Virus record (IMG/VR): IMGVR_UViG_3300034198_006175
Span: 1 to 38,057 of that record
Direction: 5' to 3' (one strand)
Length of the DNA stretch: 38,057 nucleotides
From: a virus
In this document: positions 1-6,409 of the stretch, one piece after another
Layout: each line of letters starts with the position of its first letter
How positions within the stretch are numbered: the first letter of the stretch is position 1
Notes under the pieces: generated by a model
The model's input: only the letters and a program-made list of their open reading frames with translations
Databases searched by the model: none
What the model was told of the DNA's origin: nothing
Position numbers and translations under genes: made by a program

Positions 1-78
1 GGTTTCCTTCTCTGCGTAAACTTTCTGTGCTGCTTTAATCACAGAAAGCTTTTCAATCAGCTCATTAATTTCTTCCAT
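1..78 (-). CDS. Partial CDS, N-terminal 26 residues of an unknown protein
   Basis: Only the first 26 codons lie in the window; the gene runs off the left edge. The ATG is at 78, two bases after the stop of the upstream gene (TGA-CG-ATG), so translation is probably coupled. The visible part begins MEEINELIEKLSVIKAAQ and looks helical and charged. Too little is present to name a function. It continues the leftward operon that begins with the primase-helicase. Confidence 0.6.
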   Translation of the reverse strand, partial: MEEINELIEKLSVIKAAQKVYAEKET

Positions 79-80
79 CG

Positions 81-320
81 TCAAACTCCAGAAGCAACAG
101 CAGTGGTCTTGAAGCCGTGGTCAATCAAACTGGTGATTTCATGCAAGGAGGATCGCCAGTGACGTTCGCCTTTCTTGTCACGAACACCATACAGGATTCG
201 CGACAAAGGCCTTGGCCCACGATCTGGCGTGGAATATCCATGGTGCTGAAGCACCTCCACAAGCGTTCCGTTGTGATCAATGGAAGGAAGCTGGTCGGGG
301 TTTGGTGGAGCGGTAGGCAT
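81..320 (-). CDS. Hypothetical small protein (79 aa)
   Basis: No family recognised. The protein is soluble and basic (about 16 Lys, Arg and His), has a Pro-rich start, and contains a stretch like a small winged-helix or DNA-contact region (LVEVLQHHGYSTP, then LSRILYGVRDKKGERHW). It is followed at two bases by the next leftward gene, which supports it as a real operon member. The frame stays open upstream to about 507 but offers no ATG, GTG or TTG there, so the ATG at 320 is the only usable start; no clear Shine-Dalgarno precedes it. The roughly 200 bases to its right (321-517) hold no convincing gene. Confidence 0.55.
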   Translation of the reverse strand: MPTAPPNPDQLPSIDHNGTLVEVLQHHGYSTPDRGPRPLSRILYGVRDKKGERHWRSSLHEITSLIDHGFKTTAVASGV

Positions 321-517
321 TGGACGACGTTGATGTCGTAGCCAATATAGAGAAGAAGAGGGGAATTGTAAAGAGCGCCAATCGAATGACGGCCTTGGGG
401 GCCTACCCTCGCGAACGGCGCTCTGGCGAAGGATGCCGAAGAGCTGGAACGATGAAAAAGAACGGGACGACTCTACGCACCCCCACCAAGCTCAAATGTG
501 CCAATTCAGCAACTGGT

Positions 518-778
518 CTATGAGGACCAGCCGAAGCCCTTGCCGGACAACGGGCTAGCAGCCGGAGCGTTCTCTTCTTGCTCAGGCTCGTCATCGATGT
601 CGACAACAGCGTCTTCAGCCTGCTCAGGCTCGTCACTAAAGTCAACGATCACCCTTTCAGCAGTTGCTGAAACCGTCTCTGACGGTGAAACTGTTTGCAC
701 AATTTCTTCCACAGAAAAAGGAGCCTCGATGGACTCCTCCTTCTTATTATTTCCAAAATTTTTGTCCCAGATGATCAT
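518..778 (-). CDS. Small acidic protein with internal duplication (86 aa)
   Basis: This gene follows the primase-helicase by 25 bases, so it is probably co-transcribed and may act in replication. Asp and Glu far outnumber Lys and Arg. The middle is duplicated: DFSDEPEQAEDAVV is followed by DIDDEPEQEENA. The DNA shows it too: the same 15 bases occur at 579-593 and 621-635, 42 bases (14 codons) apart. The C-terminus ends GKGFGWSS. Such an acidic low-complexity chain could mimic DNA or bind a basic partner, but no family was recognised and this is only inference. A hairpin ends directly before its ATG. Confidence 0.6.
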   Translation of the reverse strand: MIIWDKNFGNNKKEESIEAPFSVEEIVQTVSPSETVSATAERVIVDFSDEPEQAEDAVVDIDDEPEQEENAPAASPLSGKGFGWSS

Positions 779-797
779 GGCAGTTATTACAACTGCC
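779..797 (-). promoter_or_regulatory. Perfect inverted repeat abutting a start codon
   Basis: On the minus strand the 19 bases GGCAGTTGTAATAACTGCC are followed at once by the ATG of the acidic 86-residue protein. The arms are 7 bp and perfect, with a 5-base loop. No U-run follows, so it is not an ordinary terminator. In mRNA it would occupy the place of the ribosome binding site, suggesting translational control or an RNA-processing site. It could instead be a DNA operator. Confidence 0.5.
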
Positions 798-803
798 TAT
801 AGT

Positions 804-2777
804 TTAGAAGAAATCGTCGGGATTCTCTGTTATCGCTACCAATTCAACCTTCGGCTCATCGTCAAGGCTAAAGTCTGGCTCCTGGTATTCCCAAGAGTGA
901 TAGAGCCGTTGCTGTTCTCCATTGGGACCATTAGCAAAGCTACTGGTGATCAAACCTTGCCTACGTGCCACTTCCAGCATCTTGCCCGTTGATGAGTTGT
1001 CCCAAGTGCCGGACATGGCTGCCACTTGCTGCTTTGTGAGTCGGTCAGTCTTGCGCATGTTGACAGTGTTCACCACTTGATCCAACTCTTCTAGGGATCC
1101 TCCCTGTGGTCCCGCATAACGCCAGCCGTAAGAAAGCGTGTCGCGCTGCAATACGTGCTTACCGGTGAGGCCGCTCCTGCTCTTCAACCATTCAAGAACA
1201 AATTGGTTTGGGTCGCCATTGTTTTCGGCGCGAGTGAGCTTCACCACTTCACTAACGTTGTCAACAAAACTAGTGGAATCTCGAAGGCCACCACTCTTGT
1301 TTAAATGGTGCAAGATGATGATGCTGCATTTGTATTGATTGGCAATATCCCGAAGACCATAAATCACGTCACCGGCATTACTCTTCACTAAGTCCACGTC
1401 CATGCCAGCGAGACAGGCAGTGAGGGAGTCAATGGCAACAAAGGCTGGCCGGTTCTTCCTCACGTAGTCTTCAAGCTGCTTCATGTGACCAAAGCGCCAG
1501 TTCTCCCAGAAGGCAATAGATCCAGCTTCCAGACCAGCATCCTTGAAGCCAATCACACCAAGTTTTTCGCTGGTGTCCACCAATGGTTCGTCACTTTGAA
1601 TGATGAGGCTCTTGCCCTTGTGGCAGCGTCTTCCGCTCCATGGTTGACCCAGAGCAATGTTGAGAGCCCAGTTGTAGACAATGGTGCTTTTGCCTGTGCC
1701 GCCAGATGCAGCAAGGAGCATTACGCTACCAAGCGGCATGATGCCAGCAATTAACCATTCCCTACATTGATCGGCATTGGCAATGGTGAGGGCATCAATG
1801 GTTTCAATTTCTTCCTTGCCATAAATGCGACTCTTTGCTTCATCAATAATCTTGTCGATGTTGGCCTGGCTCATCTTCACACCACGCAGCTCCAGCCAAT
1901 TGGCAGTTTCGTAGGTGATGCGAGCATCATTGGCATAGAGCCCTACGAAGTTTTCAACAGTGGAGATGATTTCTTCGTAGGCAGGCTTGCCATCCTTGCC
2001 GGAATGCTTTCCCTTGGAGACGATGGAGGCAAGTAGATCGTCTTTAGTGACGCCTTCGGCAATGTAGTCAGCAAGATCCAGACCGTTGCCGCTGGGCAGG
2101 TTTTGCCATTCCCAAGAGCGCGGATCGGCATAAAGCCACTGTGCCCCAGGGTTATCGGCCTCCACTTCCTTCATGAAAGCAACGCCCTGCTCATCCCTGT
2201 CGGGAGCCAGGACTAGCTTCTGATTTTTGAAGAGGCTGGCGTAGTCGCCATTAGTGCGGTATTGCTTGCTGCCACCCAGAAAGGTGACGGAGGGCAGACC
2301 AATGGACCAGACGGCCTGGCAGGTGAGTTCACCCTCGACCACGACAATGGGCAAGCCGGTTTTAGCGCTCTCGGCAATTGCCTCCTCATACATAAAGGGA
2401 AGGATGTTGGCCTTCACCTCTTGGAGCTGCGTCTTGTGGCCAGTGGCGTTGTGATCAATGGTGGGAAATTCTTGCCAGATGCGCTTGCTGCCAGAAGTGT
2501 CGTCGCGGTGAACAAGCACCACTTCGCTCCCAGATTGGTTCCTGTATGGGAATGAATAGACACCGGCCTCCCTCGGCGGCTTTTCCCATCGCACCATTGG
2601 AGCAAGCACGTTTCTCACTTCGGCGCGGTGCGCAGGGGATGGGTCGTGCCAGCAGGAGTAGGCGCCGTTCTTTTTGTTAACCGAAAAGTCGTTGTTCCCG
2701 CAGGCGGGACAGATGTATTTGCCTGATTCCTTGCTGGGCTCCAGTTGGTCCAGAAAGTCCAGGATCGAGAACGACAT
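804..2777 (-). CDS. DNA primase-helicase (zinc finger, Toprim, RecA-like ATPase)
   Basis: This is a replication protein that should make RNA primers and unwind DNA at the fork. A zinc motif comes first (C23, C26, C42, H44). A Toprim domain follows at about 140-215, with the VVEGE motif (E148) and PDRD (D193, D195) as metal ligands. A RecA-like AAA_25 ATPase lies at about 340-560, with Walker A GGTGKST (359-365), Walker B FVAID (446-450) and IIILHH (486-491). The last about 90 residues look like a winged helix plus an acidic tail ending NPDDFF. At 657 residues it is in the usual range for bifunctional phage enzymes. It is the first gene of the leftward operon, with its ATG beside the divergent control region. 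No replicative polymerase is seen here; it presumably lies further left. Confidence 0.93.
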   Translation of the reverse strand: MSFSILDFLDQLEPSKESGKYICPACGNNDFSVNKKNGAYSCWHDPSPAHRAEVRNVLAPMVRWEKPPREAGVYSFPYRNQSGSEVVLVHRDDTSGSKRIWQEFPTIDHNATGHKTQLQEVKANILPFMYEEAIAESAKTGLPIVVVEGELTCQAVWSIGLPSVTFLGGSKQYRTNGDYASLFKNQKLVLAPDRDEQGVAFMKEVEADNPGAQWLYADPRSWEWQNLPSGNGLDLADYIAEGVTKDDLLASIVSKGKHSGKDGKPAYEEIISTVENFVGLYANDARITYETANWLELRGVKMSQANIDKIIDEAKSRIYGKEEIETIDALTIANADQCREWLIAGIMPLGSVMLLAASGGTGKSTIVYNWALNIALGQPWSGRRCHKGKSLIIQSDEPLVDTSEKLGVIGFKDAGLEAGSIAFWENWRFGHMKQLEDYVRKNRPAFVAIDSLTACLAGMDVDLVKSNAGDVIYGLRDIANQYKCSIIILHHLNKSGGLRDSTSFVDNVSEVVKLTRAENNGDPNQFVLEWLKSRSGLTGKHVLQRDTLSYGWRYAGPQGGSLEELDQVVNTVNMRKTDRLTKQQVAAMSGTWDNSSTGKMLEVARRQGLITSSFANGPNGEQQRLYHSWEYQEPDFSLDDEPKVELVAITENPDDFF

Positions 2778-2843
2778 GAAAGGTGGTACGTGGTATGCCG
2801 CTTTGCATCATCGCATCCAAGGTGGTTTCCTGCAATCCCTGTA

Positions 2844-2864
2844 GCTATAAGGCATCCTTATCGC
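2844..2864. promoter_or_regulatory. Palindrome in divergent control region, candidate operator
   Basis: The core ATAAGG-CAT-CCTTAT (2847-2861) is a perfect 6+3+6 inverted repeat. Two further base pairs match outside one mismatch, giving a 21-base near-palindrome. It sits in the 147-base gap between the leftward primase-helicase gene and the rightward regulator gene. TATAAG within it resembles a -10 box on the plus strand, but I found no well-placed -35. Ribbon-helix-helix proteins bind short palindromes, and the adjacent gene encodes one, so autoregulation is a fair guess. Confidence 0.45.
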
Positions 2865-2924
2865 CCAATGGGTTGCTTGAAGGCTTCTTGCGGGTATTGT
2901 GGGGAGGAACCACGGCGCCACTGC

Positions 2925-3173
2925 ATGCCGAAATCCAGTTACGACAGCCCCAAAACCAAAAGGCATTTCACGCTTACGCAGGATGCCGTTGACCACTTAG
3001 ACAGCATTGCTTCAGAAGCCAAGCTGTCCCGTAGCGAAGCGTTAGAGCGCCTCATCCGCGCCACTCCCATATGGGAAGGCTCCGCAAGTCTTTCTAATGG
3101 GGCCTGGTCCCTATGCGTGGACTACACCGCTCCCGAACTCCCCACTTCTCTTGATGACTATGAAAATCTCTGA
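2925..3173 (+). CDS. Ribbon-helix-helix (CopG/Arc-like) DNA-binding protein
   Basis: This 82-residue protein has the layout of a ribbon-helix-helix fold in its first half. A basic strand (KTKRHFTLT, about 10-18) is followed by helix DAVDHLDSIASEAKL and helix SRSEALERLIRA. The C-terminal half is specific to this protein and acidic. The frame is open further upstream, but the ATG at 2925 is chosen because the fold begins there and GGGGAGGA lies 17 bases upstream; the spacing is longer than ideal. Its place as first gene of the rightward block, next to a palindrome and facing the primase-helicase gene, suggests it controls the divergent early promoters. Confidence 0.7.
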   Translation: MPKSSYDSPKTKRHFTLTQDAVDHLDSIASEAKLSRSEALERLIRATPIWEGSASLSNGAWSLCVDYTAPELPTSLDDYENL

Positions 3174-3426
3174 ACTGATTCAAGCCCTTCAAAGCGCCTA
3201 CGTCATGGACCATGAAGACATGGAAGTGGTGCTCTGTTTTGAGGAGGGTGCCATGGAAGAAGGTTTTGATTGGAAGCACGTTGAAGGCATTACGGACGTG
3301 CGAGTGACTCGTGATTGGCCGTTGCCTGGCGATAGCCTTGTCAACCACGAGGAGAAGATTACCAACAAAGTGGTCATCATGTATGACCTCATTCAAAACC
3401 TGGACAGTTCTGTTCCCGAATTGTAA
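3160..3426 (+). CDS. Hypothetical phage protein (88 aa), MKISELIQAL type
   Basis: The start MKISELIQALQSAY matches a common N-terminal pattern of small phage and bacterial proteins of unknown function, in which a short helix is followed by beta strands (MEVVLCFEEG, VRVTRDWPLPG, NKVVIMYDLIQ). It overlaps the 3' end of the regulator gene by 14 bases in another frame. An in-frame ATG at 3154 is an alternative start; neither has a clear Shine-Dalgarno, so translation is probably coupled to the gene before. Function unknown. Confidence 0.65.
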   Translation: MKISELIQALQSAYVMDHEDMEVVLCFEEGAMEEGFDWKHVEGITDVRVTRDWPLPGDSLVNHEEKITNKVVIMYDLIQNLDSSVPEL

Positions 3427-3466
3427 AGTGACCCAGTCTTGTTTTTCCGACATCTTTTCTTTTCCC

Positions 3467-4378
3467 ATGGACCTTACCTCCCCCGCATCACTAGCTCTAT
3501 CTGACCGCATGAATGGTCTGTTCAGCCCTCTGGAAATCACCCCTGAACAGTTCACCAAAGCTTACATGCTGCCCATTGGCGAGCACGTTGAGAAAAACTA
3601 CAAAGGACTCTCCTATTTGTCCTGGCCTTTTGCTTTCCGCTACCTCAAGGAGCAATTTCCCACGTTGTTCGTGGCATTTGAGGAGAGCACAATGGGGTGG
3701 CCGGTGTTTGGCCAGACTGGCTGCTGGATTCTGCGGGCCTACCTTACAGATGGTTGCCGTCGCACTCCTGCGTTGGTCTTTCCATTGATGGACAACAAGC
3801 ACAATGCAGTTAAGGAGCTTGATGCTCGTCAAGTGAGCGACAACATTCAACGGGCCAGTGTCAAGTGTATTGCTACTTTTACGGGCCTTGGTCTCAAGCT
3901 TTATTCCGGCGAAGACATTCCCACTGCTGACGATGGCAACGTACAAACTGCGCCCAAACTCCCCCTCCAACAGGAGAGCAAGAAACCAGCAGCGGTATCG
4001 CAACAGGACAAGTCGCCTGCTACAACAAGCATTCCTGCTACTGGAGGAACGGGGACTGTTGCCTTCAATGGCAAAGAAGCCCTCACAGCCTTTTGCAAAG
4101 CCAATCCTCTTCAGTACGGAGAAGAGCGGGCAAGTCTTTTAGCTGCCAAAACTGCCTTGGAAAGCCTTGGCCTTTCCAAAGGTGACGATCTCAAAGACGC
4201 TCATATGCTCGCCAATGCAATCATTGCAATGGTATCGGCATGGGTGAAGGAGAAAGGCATCAAGATTACCAAGGCGGCCATGACACAGGAGATTGCCACT
4301 CTTCGTTCTATCTGTGCCGAAGGCACCACTGAGCAGGCCATTAAAGGAGTGGAAGTATTCGTTGCGGGAAAGCTTTAG
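3467..4378 (+). CDS. Single-strand annealing protein, DUF1071/Sak3-like
   Basis: This is a likely recombinase that anneals complementary single strands, of the Rad52-like phage group. The DUF1071 hallmarks run from about 47 to 152: GLSYLSWPFAFRYLKEQFP near the start, and the end motif IQRASVKCIATFTGLGLKLYSGEDIP (its first half at 127-139). A Pro/Gln/Ser/Thr-rich linker (155-200) leads to a helical C-terminal domain (200-303) that is probably specific to this group. The ATG at 3467 is chosen because the domain follows it closely; the open frame extends upstream inside another gene. The exonuclease gene about 700 bases downstream is the expected partner, as in Red-type systems. Confidence in the family is high; activity is inferred. 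Confidence 0.8.
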   Translation: MDLTSPASLALSDRMNGLFSPLEITPEQFTKAYMLPIGEHVEKNYKGLSYLSWPFAFRYLKEQFPTLFVAFEESTMGWPVFGQTGCWILRAYLTDGCRRTPALVFPLMDNKHNAVKELDARQVSDNIQRASVKCIATFTGLGLKLYSGEDIPTADDGNVQTAPKLPLQQESKKPAAVSQQDKSPATTSIPATGGTGTVAFNGKEALTAFCKANPLQYGEERASLLAAKTALESLGLSKGDDLKDAHMLANAIIAMVSAWVKEKGIKITKAAMTQEIATLRSICAEGTTEQAIKGVEVFVAGKL

Positions 4379-4457
4379 ACCTGGCGGCAGTTCGCTTGGC
4401 TCTTGTTTTCAAGGGCCAAATTGTCACCAATTCTGAAGGCAGCCCTCTTGATGAATC

Positions 4458-4601
4458 ATGGCTCTCTCAGTTACATTTTCCATTGTGATTGGCAGTGTCT
4501 TATTGCTGCTAATCCTTTCATCAATTGTTTACCTTCTTGAGACTATTTACCAATGGACGATCAAGATCAAAGAAAATTTCCCACGAAAGAACAATGGATG
4601 A
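4458..4601 (+). CDS. Small single-pass membrane protein (47 aa)
   Basis: The sequence starts MALSVTFSIVIGSVLLLLIL and continues SSIVYLLETIY, giving one strong transmembrane helix over about residues 5-28. A basic cytoplasmic tail follows (KIKENFPRKNNG). It overlaps the next gene by 49 bases in a different frame. No family is recognised. Small membrane proteins in early phage blocks often act on the host membrane, but nothing here shows which target. Confidence 0.5.
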   Translation: MALSVTFSIVIGSVLLLLILSSIVYLLETIYQWTIKIKENFPRKNNG

Positions 4602-4720
4602 GTGCATGGGAATCAGCGCATGTTGCATATGCTTCTGACCCGGACCCTTCAGAAAATTATTTGTGCAGGGTTTTGCTATGGCAAGCCAATCGTGTGTGTT
4701 GGGGGGAAGTTCTGAAGTGA
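4553..4720 (+). CDS. Small hypothetical protein (55 aa)
   Basis: The protein starts MDDQDQRKFPTKEQWMSAWE and ends RVLLWQANRVCWGEVLK. It is Trp-rich (four Trp in 55 residues) and soluble. It overlaps the membrane protein gene upstream and the zinc-ribbon gene downstream in other frames, a tight packing typical of phage early genes. Coding is plausible but not certain, since no family or clear ribosome binding site was found. Confidence 0.4.
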   Translation: MDDQDQRKFPTKEQWMSAWESAHVAYASDPDPSENYLCRVLLWQANRVCWGEVLK

Positions 4721-4977
4721 CCAGCTTTTCGGACATTAAAAACTGCCCAGAGTGTGGAAGCCTATGGCACGACAAGCCCATTCCAGAAGAAAGCCAGCAC
4801 TTTTTTGGTGGCTCCAAATGGTTCTCCAGGGTGATCTACCTATCGTCTTGGCGTGAAGATCGTGGCTATGCCTGGCAATGTCCAGACTGTGGCACCACTT
4901 GGGACCGTGGTACTGGCGCCATCATTGACCATTACAAAGTTGACATGCAAAGCCCCCTTGCTCCTCCTAAACCATGA
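4678..4977 (+). CDS. Zinc-ribbon protein (99 aa)
   Basis: Two CPxCG knuckles (C23-x2-C26 and C68-x2-C71) should hold one zinc ion. The second is followed by GTTWDRG, as in many zinc ribbons. Between the knuckles lies an aromatic stretch (HFFGGSKWFSRVIYLSSW). The ATG at 4678 is preceded at about 8 bases by CAGGG; an in-frame ATG at 4663 would add five residues. The stop overlaps the next start as ATGA. A role in nucleic-acid or protein binding is likely from the fold; the partner is unknown. Confidence 0.7.
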   Translation: MASQSCVLGGSSEVTSFSDIKNCPECGSLWHDKPIPEESQHFFGGSKWFSRVIYLSSWREDRGYAWQCPDCGTTWDRGTGAIIDHYKVDMQSPLAPPKP

Positions 4978-5108
4978 AAGCCATCATTGCTCTGATTGTC
5001 GTTGCATTTGGCCTGCCAGCAGGGGCTTGCAATGAGCCTATCACCTATTCCGGCACATGCCCCCTTGGCTACTACCGCTCTGGGGGGTATTGTGTGAAGA
5101 ACAAATGA
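4974..5108 (+). CDS. Small exported Cys-containing peptide (44 aa)
   Basis: The N-terminus MKAIIALIVVAFGLPAGAC reads as a short signal peptide with probable cleavage after AGA, leaving Cys first. This is close to, but not, a canonical lipobox because Leu is missing at -3. The mature part is only about 26 residues and carries three Cys, including GTCPLGYYRSGGYCVKNK, a pattern seen in short secreted peptides. Its ATG overlaps the stop of the zinc-ribbon gene (ATGA). It could be a periplasmic or envelope-acting peptide; no function is shown. Confidence 0.5.
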   Translation: MKAIIALIVVAFGLPAGACNEPITYSGTCPLGYYRSGGYCVKNK

Positions 5109-5115
5109 TGTTCCA

Positions 5116-5880
5116 ATGAAGTTCAAGCAGTTTGTCCCGGACCGAATTCAACTGGACAAACGTCGCTATTACAAGGTGCCAGAGGGCTTGGACCATGTAC
5201 CTGCGGGCTTGGTTCTGCCCTCTGTTACGACCGTAGCCGGAGCATGCTCACCAGTGGGCAAGATCATGGCTCTCATTAACTGGCGGAAACGAGTGGGCGA
5301 TGCAGAGGCCAACCGTCGCACCATGGGTTCCATTGATCGTGGCGTGTGGTTACACGGCGTTTTGGAGGATCTATGGAATGGGGAGGATATTGAGCATCAT
5401 CTTGAGGCCAAAAGCAAATATCGCCCCTATTTCCATTCCATCGAACCCTTCCTAGAAACCATTGACGAGCCGTTGCTAGTGGAGAGCGCCATTGCCTATT
5501 TTAATTCTGAGTTGCAAATTGGCTATTCCGGCACCTTCGACATGCTGGCCACCATGAAGAATGGCAACATTGCCCTCCTCGATTGGAAGACCAGCTACAA
5601 GCGCAAACTCGACTGCTACCTAGCTGATTACAAAATGCAACTTGGAGCCTACGCACAGGCCCTTGAGCAAATGTACTCTATTGAAATTAACGAAGCCTAT
5701 TGCGCCATCTCCATCTACGATCCAGACACGGGAGAGGGCGAAGAGGCGCAAATCGTAACAATGGATGGTTGTGATCTCGCCTGCCAGGCAGCCATCATGA
5801 ACGACAAAACTCGCCGGTACTTTGACGAATTCTATCCAGGAGGCAAACCCTTCACCATCACTGTTGACAAGGGCGCTTGA
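5116..5880 (+). CDS. PD-(D/E)XK exonuclease (RecB/Cas4-like)
   Basis: This 254-residue nuclease has the full PD-(D/E)XK core. H80 lies in GVWLHGVLE, E123 in LVESAI, D142 in GTFDML, then D156-x-K158 in LLDWKTS, and the QxxxY motif at Q175 and Y179 (MQLGAYAQAL). An N-terminal LPSVTTV-to-INWRKRVG segment is typical of phage recombination exonucleases of this type. With the DUF1071 annealing protein upstream it would form a two-part recombination system: the nuclease makes single strands that the partner anneals. Small unrelated genes separate the two. Its last codons contain a strong promoter for the next gene. Confidence 0.88.
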   Translation: MKFKQFVPDRIQLDKRRYYKVPEGLDHVPAGLVLPSVTTVAGACSPVGKIMALINWRKRVGDAEANRRTMGSIDRGVWLHGVLEDLWNGEDIEHHLEAKSKYRPYFHSIEPFLETIDEPLLVESAIAYFNSELQIGYSGTFDMLATMKNGNIALLDWKTSYKRKLDCYLADYKMQLGAYAQALEQMYSIEINEAYCAISIYDPDTGEGEEAQIVTMDGCDLACQAAIMNDKTRRYFDEFYPGGKPFTITVDKGA

Positions 5881-5892
5881 AGCCTCTATATT
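5864..5892 (+). promoter_or_regulatory. Consensus sigma70-type promoter
   Basis: TTGACA (5864-5869), a 17-base spacer, and TATATT (5887-5892) match the bacterial vegetative consensus, with 6/6 and 5/6 matches. The -35 box lies inside the last codons of the exonuclease gene. Transcription should start near 5899 and leave about 40 bases of leader carrying AAGGAG before the GTG at 5938. It is the best promoter I can see in the window and would drive the nucleotide-metabolism genes with host RNA polymerase. Confidence 0.75.
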
Positions 5893-5937
5893 TGGCCAGC
5901 CCTCACGGGCATCTAACATCCTCCAAGGAGCAACACC

Positions 5938-6201
5938 GTGGCAAATCGCCCCACTATTACCGCCGCCATTGATCTCACCCCTGACCTTCTCAATGCATTG
6001 AAGAAGGCTGGTGCTAATGATCGTGGCAACTACAGCCTCGACATGGCTGTATGGCCCAACGAAAGGATGACCTCTGAGCGCTCCCCGAGTTTCACCGGTT
6101 CCGTCAAGATCAAGGGCGACAAGGAAGGCCCTAAGGGCTACGCTTCCGTGTGGCAGAGCGACGATGGCGGCGGCAGCAGCAGCTCCACCGATCTGTTCTG
6201 A
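5938..6201 (+). CDS. Small early protein with acidic Phe-ended tail (87 aa)
   Basis: The gene starts with GTG at 5938, with AAGGAG about 9 bases upstream and a consensus promoter just before, so it is likely strongly expressed. The first about 30 residues (ITAAIDLTPDLLNALKKAG) form a helix. Beta strands follow: SLDMAVWPNER, SFTGSVKIKG, GYASVWQSDD. The pattern recalls small phage proteins of the DUF736-like type, though I cannot confirm this. The C-terminus is a Gly/Ser linker ending STDLF. Acidic, Phe-ended tails are typical of single-stranded DNA-binding proteins, and no classical SSB is visible in the window. An SSB-like role is a hypothesis only. Confidence 0.75.
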   Translation: MANRPTITAAIDLTPDLLNALKKAGANDRGNYSLDMAVWPNERMTSERSPSFTGSVKIKGDKEGPKGYASVWQSDDGGGSSSSTDLF

Positions 6202-6205
6202 AGTC

Positions 6206-6409
6206 ATGAGCAATAAAGACCCTGGTTCCATGCTGGTAGGTTTATTGCTCGCAATTCCCATTCAAGGATTCCTTCTCTTCTTGATGGCATGGCCCCTTTG
6301 GTGGGGCCTTTTGCCATTGTTTCCTTGGTTGGAAATGGTGCGCTTCGGAGCTGCCGTGGCTTCTGGCTCAATGATCCTTCGCTTTATCTTCAATCGTGAC
6401 GCTGCTTAA
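6206..6409 (+). CDS. Small membrane protein (67 aa)
   Basis: The protein starts MSNKDPGSMLVGLLLAIPIQ. It has two or three hydrophobic helices: LVGLLLAIPIQGFLLFLMAW, then PLWWGLLPLFPWLEM, and FGAAVASGSMILRFIF. It begins four bases after the preceding stop and overlaps the dCTP-deaminase-like gene by 14 bases. The frame is open further upstream inside the previous gene, but the ATG at 6206 fits the operon spacing. The family is not recognised; a role at the host membrane is likely from hydropathy only. Confidence 0.6.
   Translation: MSNKDPGSMLVGLLLAIPIQGFLLFLMAWPLWWGLLPLFPWLEMVRFGAAVASGSMILRFIFNRDAA

Noticed and set aside
403-645. Minus-strand 80-residue open frame
   Set aside because: It overlaps the acidic protein gene in another frame, is Ser/Leu/Arg-rich without structure, and fits a shadow frame.
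2745-2924. N-terminal extension of the ribbon-helix-helix protein
   Set aside because: The open frame runs upstream into the divergent promoter region and the primase-helicase start; composition there is not protein-like and the fold begins after the ATG at 2925.
3497-4003. Minus-strand 168-residue open frame opposite the annealing protein
   Set aside because: The plus-strand frame carries clear DUF1071 motifs; the minus frame shows none.
4381-4490. Possible 30-45 residue frame ending LSQLHFPL between the annealing protein and the membrane protein
   Set aside because: It reads protein-like but has only a TTG or CTG start and no ribosome site; not strong enough to list as a gene.
5620-6261. 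Minus-strand 213-residue open frame
   Set aside because: It lies opposite three good plus-strand features (exonuclease end, promoter, 87-residue gene) and has no recognisable pattern.
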